NCBI GenBank assembly: GCA_965230615.1 | Contig: OZ246012.1 | Coordinates: forward strand, 1,984,001-2,048,000 | Direction: 5' to 3' | From: G965230615 sp965230615 | GTDB taxonomy: Bacteria > Pseudomonadota > Gammaproteobacteria > HTCC5015 | DNA: 64,000 nucleotides | Shown: piece by piece, positions 37,442-46,500 of the stretch | Layout of the letters: every line of letters starts with the position of its first letter | Position numbering within the stretch: the first letter of the stretch is position 1 | Position numbers and translations under genes: made by a program | The notes under the pieces: generated by a model | The model's database searches: none | The model's input: only the letters and a program-made list of their open reading frames with translations | Told to the model about the DNA's origin: nothing

Positions 37442-37849
37442 TTAAAGCAAATAATAAAGAGTAAAGCTTTCACATTGGTCTTGTTGTAGTTTTATAGTTA
37501 ATTCTATTCTAACTTCTTTCTGACCTACCACCCTATATAAAAAGATAATAAGCTCATCATACATTACATTCACATCGGAAATATTATCTTTTTTCATCAA
37601 CAGAAAGTCTGCGATAATTTCAGACGAATTATCTGAATCTTGATGAATTTTACATAAACCAAACTCATTCATTTTATTTTTAAAAAATGATTGTGTATTT
37701 AAGAAATGCTTTAAAGCAATTTCTTCGTTCAAAGCATTATCATTTTCTATTGAAGGATTACATCCAAAACCTTGAGTCAAAAACATAGAGAAAGCTACAA
37801 TAACAATGATTTTAGATTTAATACTATCAAACACAGAATCATTATTCAT
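37442..37849 (-). CDS. Predicted lipoprotein, candidate immunity protein for the metzincin tip
   Basis: A 135-aa protein with an N-terminal hydrophobic stretch ending LTQGFGCNPS, where a Cys follows the signal region (lipobox not perfect). It overlaps the metzincin tip by 8 bases, a typical toxin/immunity arrangement. The mature part is alpha/beta mixed with no recognised motif. Its likely periplasmic location fits a protease target there. Confidence 0.55.
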   Translation of the reverse strand: MNNDSVFDSIKSKIIVIVAFSMFLTQGFGCNPSIENDNALNEEIALKHFLNTQSFFKNKMNEFGLCKIHQDSDNSSEIIADFLLMKKDNISDVNVMYDELIIFLYRVVGQKEVRIELTIKLQQDQCESFTLYYLL

Positions 37850-38555
37850 ATAAGCTCCTTAAACGCTGTACGTCTTCCGGCATAACCTTTCTATTTGCAG
37901 CATAACTCATAATAGATCTTTCTTGAAAATACTGATTTAACGGAGGTTTCAATGGATACGTGTGATCCAAACCTAAAATATGTCCCATTTCATGCGCCGG
38001 AGTTGTCAACCTACCTGTTGGAGAGTGATAAATATTTCTACCTCCCGTGGTAGCAGCCCCACCCCCGTTAGGGCAAAAACTAGCACCACAAGGAAAAAGC
38101 CTTAAATCAGCTTGCTCTTTATTACTTACGAGACTTAATTTCATAGAAACAGACAACCCATCACCATGATCAACATTCCACATTGCATTTATACCATCAA
38201 CATAGTCTTGAGCCACATGATCTGAAATAGAAGGATGCTTCCACATTGTCGCTTCCATAGCAACTCCACTTTCATCGACTGTAATTTTTCCTTTTCTAAG
38301 CAACCTTTTATTTACTCGATCTTTAGTTACATTAGAATTTATAGTAGCTGTGTCAGCATCACCAACCACAATTTCTATATCCGGTATTTCAGGAAGCTTT
38401 TGCGAAACTTTAGTCGCAACACTCTGCACCCCCCAAACAACCGCCGCCGAAACCGCCCCCCGCGTCGCGCCTTCCAGCGCCCCGCGCACAAAATTATCCC
38501 CACTGGCCAAGGCCCCCACAGCGCCACTCACCGCACCGGTGACAATTAAGGACAC
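37842..38555 (-). CDS. Orphan RHS tip with metzincin metalloprotease domain
   Basis: A 237-aa fragment. Residues 1-5 come from the RAYT-element end (GTG start) and residues ~6-43 are the conserved RHS segment from the 112-bp anchor. The tip has HEMGHILGLDH at 188-198, the complete metzincin zinc motif HExxHxxGxxH, and a Met-turn (SIMSY) at 214-218. Matrixin/ADAM-like catalytic residues are all present. As with the other orphan tips, no ribosome-binding site or RHS core is attached, so it is likely stored rather than expressed. Confidence 0.75.
   Translation of the reverse strand: MSLIVTGAVSGAVGALASGDNFVRGALEGATRGAVSAAVVWGVQSVATKVSQKLPEIPDIEIVVGDADTATINSNVTKDRVNKRLLRKGKITVDESGVAMEATMWKHPSISDHVAQDYVDGINAMWNVDHGDGLSVSMKLSLVSNKEQADLRLFPCGASFCPNGGGAATTGGRNIYHSPTGRLTTPAHEMGHILGLDHTYPLKPPLNQYFQERSIMSYAANRKVMPEDVQRLRSLYE
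38428..38539 (-). repeat. 112-bp RHS anchor, copy 2
   Basis: Identical at every base I compared to 32536-32647 and to 41134-41245. It ends at ACCGG and is followed by TGACAATTAAGGACACCC of RAYT copy 3. Another ~15-20 bases on the tip side (GTCGCAACACTCTGC) are shared only with the 32536 copy. Confidence 0.9.
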
Positions 38556-39880
38556 CCATAACTTTTACAGTCTACCGCACCAATCTCTCTAGATCTACAT
38601 TTATAGAAGTTGCGAGATGCTTTCTAAGCTTCTAAGTTTGTCATTCAATTTCAATTTATTTACATAGGCATATCTAGTAATGACTCAAGCCAGAAAAACA
38701 CTAATCGCCATTGAAGACACACCTTATTACCACATCACTTGCCGCTGTGTTCGTCGTGCTTTTCTCTGTGGCAAAGACCCTTACTCTGGCATTGATTACG
38801 AACATCGACGGCAATGGATGGTAGAGCGCATTGCGTTTTTGGCCGAGCTGTTTGCCATTGATATTTATGCCTATGCCATTATGTCTAATCATTATCACTT
38901 GGTTATTAAACTTAACCCTGAACAGCTTAATGATCTCAGCAATCGTGAAATTGCTGAACGCTGGTCTCAGTTATGCCAACCCTCTCTACTACTTGCTCGC
39001 TGGCTCAAACAAGAGCCTCTTAGCCAGGCTGAAATGACGCTTATTGAGCAGTGCATTCAAGAGTACAAAGACCGCCTCTGCAGTCTGAGTTGGTTTATGC
39101 GCTTTTTAAACCAACATATTGCTTGCACTGCTAACCAAGAAGACAATTGTACTGGTCGCTTTTGGGAGTCACGGTTTAAATCCCAAGCCCTACTCGACAC
39201 AAGCGCTTTATTAACTTGCATGACCTATGTTGATCTAAACCCTATTCGAGCTTGCATGGCCGATACCCCTGAAACTTCTGATTACACCTCAATTCAAGCC
39301 CGCATAAAGACCGCAAAGCATCAGAGCCAAAAAACACTTATACCCTTAGCCCCTTTGATGGGAGCTGAGCACAGCCATAAGCCCGAAGGCTTGCATTACT
39401 CATTACCTGATTACATCACCCTTATCGACCAAACGGGGCGTGCTATACGTGACGATAAGCGTGGCTTTATTCATAATGACTTACCCCCTATCTTACAGCG
39501 GCTTTGCATCGACAGTGATGAATGGCTCATCAACTGCCAGCACTTTGAGAGCCGCTTAGGCCGAGCTGTTGGACGAATTAATCATCTTATTCATCATGCC
39601 CAGCAGCAAAAACAGCATTGGTTTAAGCGAATGCATGTTTTTGAGCATATGTTTTCTACATAAGCTCACACCAAAAACCTAGCTATTTTTATCCGCACTT
39701 CCTTTTCAGGAAGCAAACCTTTCTGCCCTTCTAATAATCCATATCGCTATATACAAATAGCTAACTTTTTCAATAGCAACAACTTATATACTTTTATCGT
39801 TAAAACAACTTTTAGACAATATCGCTCATTGACATTTTATGAAAACAGGTCTCTTTGCCTTTCTTTTTTATGCATGTCCT
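38549..39880 (+). mobile_element. RAYT-like element copy 3
   Basis: Full element of about 1332 bp, AGGACACCCATAAC to TTATGCATGTCCT, containing an intact transposase. It lies between the metzincin cassette and the immunity gene of RHS1. Nearly identical to copy 2. Confidence 0.85.
38680..39663 (+). CDS. RAYT-like (Y1/HUH) transposase, second intact copy
   Basis: Same 327-aa product as 36026-37009, with the HYH motif at residues 71-73 and the motif GRFWESRFKS. Recent duplication or conversion is implied by identical proteins and near-identical flanks. The start ATG follows the shared leader starting GGACACCCATAACTTTTACA. The candidate catalytic region SLSWFMRFLN lacks an obvious Tyr, as in the other copy. 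Confidence 0.82.
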   Translation: MTQARKTLIAIEDTPYYHITCRCVRRAFLCGKDPYSGIDYEHRRQWMVERIAFLAELFAIDIYAYAIMSNHYHLVIKLNPEQLNDLSNREIAERWSQLCQPSLLLARWLKQEPLSQAEMTLIEQCIQEYKDRLCSLSWFMRFLNQHIACTANQEDNCTGRFWESRFKSQALLDTSALLTCMTYVDLNPIRACMADTPETSDYTSIQARIKTAKHQSQKTLIPLAPLMGAEHSHKPEGLHYSLPDYITLIDQTGRAIRDDKRGFIHNDLPPILQRLCIDSDEWLINCQHFESRLGRAVGRINHLIHHAQQQKQHWFKRMHVFEHMFST

Positions 39881-39894
39881 CATTTATTTTTGTC

Positions 39895-39944
39895 CTCATT
39901 TATTCATTTTAAGTCACTTTACCTCTCTTTTTTATGCATGTCCT
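39895..39944 (+). repeat. Second partial RAYT tail after element copy 3
   Basis: AAGTCACTTTACCTCTC followed by TTATGCATGTCCT. It lies just beyond the 3' end of the RHS1 immunity gene. The rest of the gap 39664-40008 holds only tail sequence, with no gene seen. Confidence 0.7.
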
Positions 39945-40008
39945 CATTATTCTCTCATTATTCTTTCATTTATTATTTTTTCTCATTTATTTTTCCTATT
40001 TGCTATTC

Positions 40009-40542
40009 TCAAGTCAACCAACAACGTTTACTGTCTTTAAGAACACAAGAATTTTCTTTACACTCTACTAAATAAACATACTCTGAAATTTCACCACCAA
40101 ATGAAGAAAAATTCAAATTAACGTAGTAGGCTGAATCACCAATAGAACTTAATCTTATTACACTAATTTTTAATCTTGTATTATCTAAACAATTAATATT
40201 TCTACCACCAACCTTATTCTTCCCTGAAACAACATCGCTTTTATTTTCCCCAAAAAAAATCAAACAATAGTCATCCTCAATATCGTTTAAAGCAGCATAA
40301 ACAACCAACATCGGATCAACATCAAGACTACTAGCAGACTTCTTTTCATCTTGATGCCGCTTTAAAATGTAGCTTTCTGCCTCTTTAATAGAATTAAATG
40401 GTTCACCTTGGCTATTCGAAAAGAAACCTAGACATAAGTCATTGAGACTATCAGATTTCTGCCTTACAGAAGAGCAAGATATAGCACTCAAAAAAACCAT
40501 TATTAAAGCTAAAAATTTTACTGTTTTCTTCTTATTCATCAT
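40009..40542 (-). CDS. Predicted lipoprotein, candidate immunity protein for the RHS1 tip
   Basis: A 177-aa protein with a signal peptide ending LSAISCSS, a plausible lipobox with Cys. Its ATG overlaps the RHS1 stop by one base (TGATG), tight coupling to the toxin. Several cysteines in the mature part could form disulfides. No family recognised. A lipoprotein facing the periplasm fits neutralisation of a Sec-exported metalloprotease tip. Confidence 0.62.
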   Translation of the reverse strand: MMNKKKTVKFLALIMVFLSAISCSSVRQKSDSLNDLCLGFFSNSQGEPFNSIKEAESYILKRHQDEKKSASSLDVDPMLVVYAALNDIEDDYCLIFFGENKSDVVSGKNKVGGRNINCLDNTRLKISVIRLSSIGDSAYYVNLNFSSFGGEISEYVYLVECKENSCVLKDSKRCWLT

Positions 40543-43500
40543 CAGTTACTCTCCAGCCATTCCCAGTGACGACGTAAAGCCTCAAACCCTTCTTGATTAG
40601 CGTTCGGATGAGGAGCACCATTTGGCAGTCCCATATCAACACCAAAAGCATGAGAACGCTCATGCGCATATGTAAAAATAGCATGCTCCAAAGCACTTAG
40701 CATTTCTACACTAGAAGGTGATATCTGTGATTTTAATACACCCGACTCTGATGTTATTACTATATTATCAATACTCCCTGGTTGAAGTTGGCTGCTTGTG
40801 GTCGATACCACTAAGTTCTCCCATCGAGGTGACATATCTGTACTTAAGGGCATAAAAGCATCTACAAAAAGTATTATCTCATCACCATCAAAAGCACCTG
40901 GTACAATTTTATGGCTATCGAATAAGGGATCCACGCCCTTATCAACAAGCATTATATCTCCTGTTTTCTCATTATAAATAGCCCTAATATTTTCCTCAGC
41001 ATGTATACTTACACCTTCAGGCTTAGGAAAGCCTAAGTCTTCTAAATGGTTTGCTATCCAATCTAACATTTCTTGATTTGACTTAAACTTTGGTATTTCC
41101 GATTTCTGAGTCACTTGATTAGCAGTTGAAACCACCCCCCAAACAACCGCCGCCGAAACCGCCCCCCGCGTCGCGCCTTCCAGCGCCCCGCGCACAAAAT
41201 TATCCCCACTGGCCAAGGCCCCCACAGCGCCACTCACCGCACCGGCAATATAGCCCTGCAACACAGTAGCCTGGAATTTCGATATGGCGAGCTTGCCTGC
41301 CGCAGCTCTCGCCGCATTCAAGCCACCCACAGCAGCCTCACCGGCCGCATTACCCGCCAAACTCACCGCAATCGATAAGGCAATTTGTCCTGCGCTAGCA
41401 CCATTGGCTCTGGCATACATAGCATTAAAGGCTGCGGAGAATACACCGCCACCGGGCACAAACATTAAACCGATGGATATCGCCTGCGCCAGTTTCGGGC
41501 TGATTTTATCCAGGAAATAGCCACTGGAGTCGGTATAACGCACCGGGTTATTGCGCACATAGGCATAACGATTATAGCTCAAGACATCTTTGGCAAACTG
41601 CACATTGGGGTCTGGGCTGAGAAACTTACCCAGGGTTGGGTCATAGACCCGGCCATTCATATGGATTAAGCCGACTTCGGTAATGGTCTCATGGCCGGTA
41701 AAGTCCAGGTTACCCGGGCTTGCCGGTAGATTGCCACTTGCGTCAGTCCAGTCGGTGTTGCGGCGCTTGCCCCATACGTCATGGCTGCTACGCAGTGCCA
41801 CTGTGCCATTCTCGGCGGTCATGACCTCCAAGGAGCCTAAGTGGTCACGGTGAAAATACTGCAGGTCATTAGCTGTATTGGTATTGCTGCTGTCATTGCT
41901 ATCAATCGTGTAAACACCAATCGGGTTAGGGCCATTGCCATAGATAAAATGCAAATGCTCTGAGGTATTGGCACTGTTATCGGATTCACGTTCATACAAT
42001 GTGCCACCGGTGGCGCCTAAGCCAACATACACCCGCCGCTTATTGTCGCTGACTTTAAAGATGCGACTGCGGTCAGCGCTGTAAAAGAAAGTGGCAACCG
42101 TACTGCCCTGGCCATTATCAAACTGGTAGGGCTTATTAAATGAGGTATACGAGACGATGCGGTCTGTGCCGGTTAGCATATTGCCATTGGCATCGTATTG
42201 ATAACTTTGTATGACATTATCACTGGCATCACGCACTTCACATAGCGCGTGTGGTCCTGCACCACTTTGGCAGTCACTGCCATACTTGTAATGCCCAACA
42301 TCACTCTTATGGGTGATATTGCCCAAGGCATCGTAGCTATAGGTTTTAGACACAGTGCTTGTGCCTGCCTGTTGCACGGCGGCATGGGTCAGCTGGTCGA
42401 GAATATCGTATTGAAAGTTCTCTACCAGGTTTTGTGTATGATCTTTACGCCAAGTCAAGTTACCAATATCGTCAAAGTCATATTCACTGTTTTGAAACTC
42501 ACCTATGCCAGCGGCACTGCTGGCTGAGCGAATACGCTTGATCCAACCATTGTCGGGGTTAATCTCCGTCCAGGTGGTGACATGTTCGCCCAGGTTCTCG
42601 GTGGTGACCTGGCCCCTGGCATTCATGCCAAGCGCTTCCCAGTAGACGACGAGATCATTTGGTGATGTGACTTTCGATAAAAAGCCAATATCATTGTAGT
42701 GGCGCTTCACCTGAAAGCTTGTGCCATTCACCGCTGGATAAGTTATCTCTTTTAGCTTACCTATATGCGGACCACTGTCGTAGTAGGTTTGGCTGGTGGC
42801 AAAGCTATCGTTATTCACATACAGCGGAATATTCAAGGCCATGGTATTGCCAGTCGGCCGTCCCAGGCTGTCATAGTCATAGTTTTTGGTATATAGCGCC
42901 GCTGAGCCATTCACGGTAGGGCCAGTGGTTTGCAACAATTTGCCGACACGCCGATGATGGGTGCTAAAGTCAGCGACACTGCCGTACTGCCAAGTGCTAA
43001 CACCTTCGGCAGTGGTGCGCTCAATCATACGGCCCAAGGCATCGTATTCAATCGTCGTAATATTGTTCTTGGCATCCTGCTGCCAAACCAGTTCACCATA
43101 GCCGTTGTATTGGTATGACCAGCTACCCATATCTGGATCGGTCATGCTGGTTTTACGACCGAGCAAGTCAAAGCCAATGGTGATCTTGGTATCATCACGC
43201 CCCTGCACCTGGTTTTCTTTTTGGTTACCCTGGCTATCATATTTAAAAATATTGCTGGTACCTGCCGCATTGGTAATGGCTGTCACTTGGCCAATCACGT
43301 TTTTGGTCTCAAATTCCTGACGCAAAACACCTCTAATGGTGCGCTCACGCAGGTTGGTATAACCATTGTATTGGGTAAAGGTGCTTGGTGTGCCATCGGC
43401 AGGGTGCAGCTCTATAACGCGGTTGAGCGCGTCATACACTGACTCGGTATAAGCTGGTGTATCACCGGCAAAATATGGCTCTGATACTTTTATCGTACGG

Positions 43501-46500
43501 CCCTGCGCATCATACTCTGTATCGGTATAAACATAGCTACCATCAAAGCCTTGGCTGCGCACTTGTATGCTGCGACCATGTAAATCAAAGTACTCGGTCA
43601 CCGGTGCTGCACCGGTAACGCTGACGGTGATAAAAGAAAATGCGCCTGCGGGGCAGCTGCTGCAAAACTGACGCTCGGTAGTGGTCTCGGTACTGTCAGC
43701 ACGGACTTCTTTATACACACGGCCGAAGGCATCATATTGCCATTGCGTGGCTAACAGGTTTGGTCCGGTTAACTGCAGGCGATTACCGTAGGTGCCTTCA
43801 AACACATAGCTCTCAGTCTCGCCCAGGGCATTAGTCGTGCTCTCTGGAAACTGGCCACGGGCATCAAATTGTGTGGTGGTAATGCGATAAGGCAAACTGG
43901 CTGGCCCTGCATAACCAGCATTACCACATTGGGCAAAGTCGCTGGCACAAACAGTGGTGGTTTCAATATTACCAAAGCTATCACGGCGATAGTGCGTCAC
44001 TTGTTTGAGCGGCGCAGCACGATCCGGCTCAACGATTTCTTTGGTCAATAAACCCAGGGCATCATATTCAAACGCGGTTTTACGCACACTATTACTATCG
44101 GTGGCTACACCACCATTATTATACCGTGTCACCACCGATTCACGCAGCAATCCTATTCGCCAGGCGCTGCCGGTCCAGTTGTCATATACATTTTGCGTAA
44201 CAGTTTTATACAGATCACTGCTTAATGCATCGTCTATTTCAACGGTGATGGTCTGCGCATTACCGTAAGTATCATAGTTAGTATAGGTATTGGTGGTAGT
44301 CGCCAATAAAGAGGTGGTTTGCGCAGCCTGATTTAAGTGATAAGAATATTCACGCGCCTGAGTGCGATAAACAAACTGGGCATTATTCACTGTTGCCACT
44401 GAGGCAAAATCTGTTTCCACGCTGTTGAGTATTTTATTTGGCGCACAACTCCCTAAGCATTGCTGACGACGCTCTACCTGACCTGTATAAGGGAAGCCTT
44501 GTTTATAGTAGCTCTCGGTGACCAGGTTACTGACATGTTCGGTGGTGCGCATCATGGCAAAGCCCAACATACCACGGCCACGTTTATTCAGCTTTAAGCC
44601 TTCGTAGTAATAACTGCTAGTGTTAGTGCCGCCAATACCATTATTAAGGTTAACACTGCTCACCACCTGCATAGGCATGGTTAATGTTGAGTTGGGGTAT
44701 TGTTCATAAGGATTAGTGCCTTGCGCATAGACATTGCTATCGGTCAACGGTTTGTAGCTAATCTCAATAACATTATCGGCGCTATCGGTAATATGCGTAA
44801 TAAGCTCTGGGCTTACCGTGTTACGAAAATAATAATATTGCCCACCGCCGCTATTAATATCGCCATCTTTAGCATACACCAGCTCCACATCACCGTCGCC
44901 GTCAAAGTCCAGTGTGATATGCGGTGGTGACGCAGCACCAAAGGTCTCTGCTGGATGACTGCGTTGCGCAAAAAGATAGCGATGCACTGGCGTGCCATCT
45001 GGGCGGCTTTCCATAACTTCATAACTTCCCCCACCTACACCAGAGGTACCGGCACGCTCATAGACCATATCGACAAGGCCATCATGGTTGGTGTCCATTA
45101 GCCAGTGATTACCGTCATTAGCAACATCATGATTCGTCGGGCGTGCACCATAGTAAACATCAACTGCACCGGCATTCACGCCATCAGCATAACCGGTATT
45201 TTTTAACACCCGATATTGACCACTGTGCGAGGCATAGACAACATCTAATAAGCCATCGCTATTCACATCCATTGGCCAGTGACGGTAGTCAAACTCTGAA
45301 GGATGCGAACGCGTCACCCACCATTTTTCAGTAACACTGCCATTACCATCGTTAACCAGCGCATAATATTCTTGGCTGCCTGAGCGGTTGTACACCAGAT
45401 CTTTAATACCATCGCTGTTAACATCTATTTCCCAATGCGCACCGGATAAACCTAAACCATAGGTTCGCTCGCCAATAAAGCTTTCGACAGCCGTACCATT
45501 GGCTTGTGAGATAAGCGCATAGTATTTTTTGGTGGTCGTCGTTGCCGCATGACCATTGCTAGCCGGTTCTAGTTCTTCAGTGCTGTTATAAACCAAGTCG
45601 GTACGACCATCACCGTTGATATCCATGGGCCAACCAATCGCTTGTGTTTCAGTGATTGACCCCACGGTACTGCGTGTTCCCCAGTGCACATCAACTGCCG
45701 TGCCATCGCCTTTGTTTTTCAGCACGCGATAGGCAAAGCCATCGGTTTTATACACCAGATCAATTAAGTCATCACCATTGACATCCATCAACCAATGGTG
45801 ACCGGTTGTTGCAACTGGGCTAGCTCTATCAACCCATTTAAAACGTGTGGGCGTGCCAGCATCTGAATGACGTAACACCCAATACTCTGGAGAATCGGCT
45901 GCAATATACACCAGCTCCTGACGACCATCGCCGTCCACATCAATCGGCCAATGAGCGCTGCCGTTAAAACCGACACTATGGCCAGGCACGCGCGCACCCA
46001 AATAGGTTTCTTGGAGGCCCACATTACCGCCCTGCCAGCTGAAAACGGTGGGTCGCTTACAGGTATCTTGGCTACATTCGGTTAAGCTCTTTAAACGTTT
46101 TCTCGCCGTAGCGCCTGAGTTTTCGTACGTTAGAGTATAGTCTTTAACAACCACGGTTTGATCGTGCTGATTTTTAGCATAGGTTGAGATCTTCTCAAGC
46201 AAATCATCTGGTTTGATACGGCTGCCACCTAAATAACTTGTCGCTGTAGGCTTAGCGCCATAATCAAAGGTGACATAAGCATGGCGCACACCGGCATTAT
46301 CAAAAGCATAATCAATACGGCTTATATAATATTCTGTATTGGCGTTGTTCTCGGAGTAGACAAACTCCATTTTATTACCGGCAACATCGGTCACTTTGTT
46401 GAGCGCCCACACCATGACATTGGTGCGACCTTGCGCTTCTATACGTGAATTAGTGGTAAAGCCATATTCCATAATCTCGCCGCTAGACGCATAAACACGG

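Noticed and set aside
29882..39944. Repeated TTATGCATGTCCT tails as a CRISPR array
   Set aside because: Copies are irregularly spaced, of differing length, tied to transposase elements, and lack uniform spacers and cas genes.
41284..41520. Ala-rich plus-strand reading frame inside RHS1
   Set aside because: It is antisense to the conserved RHS core end and arises from GC-rich codons.
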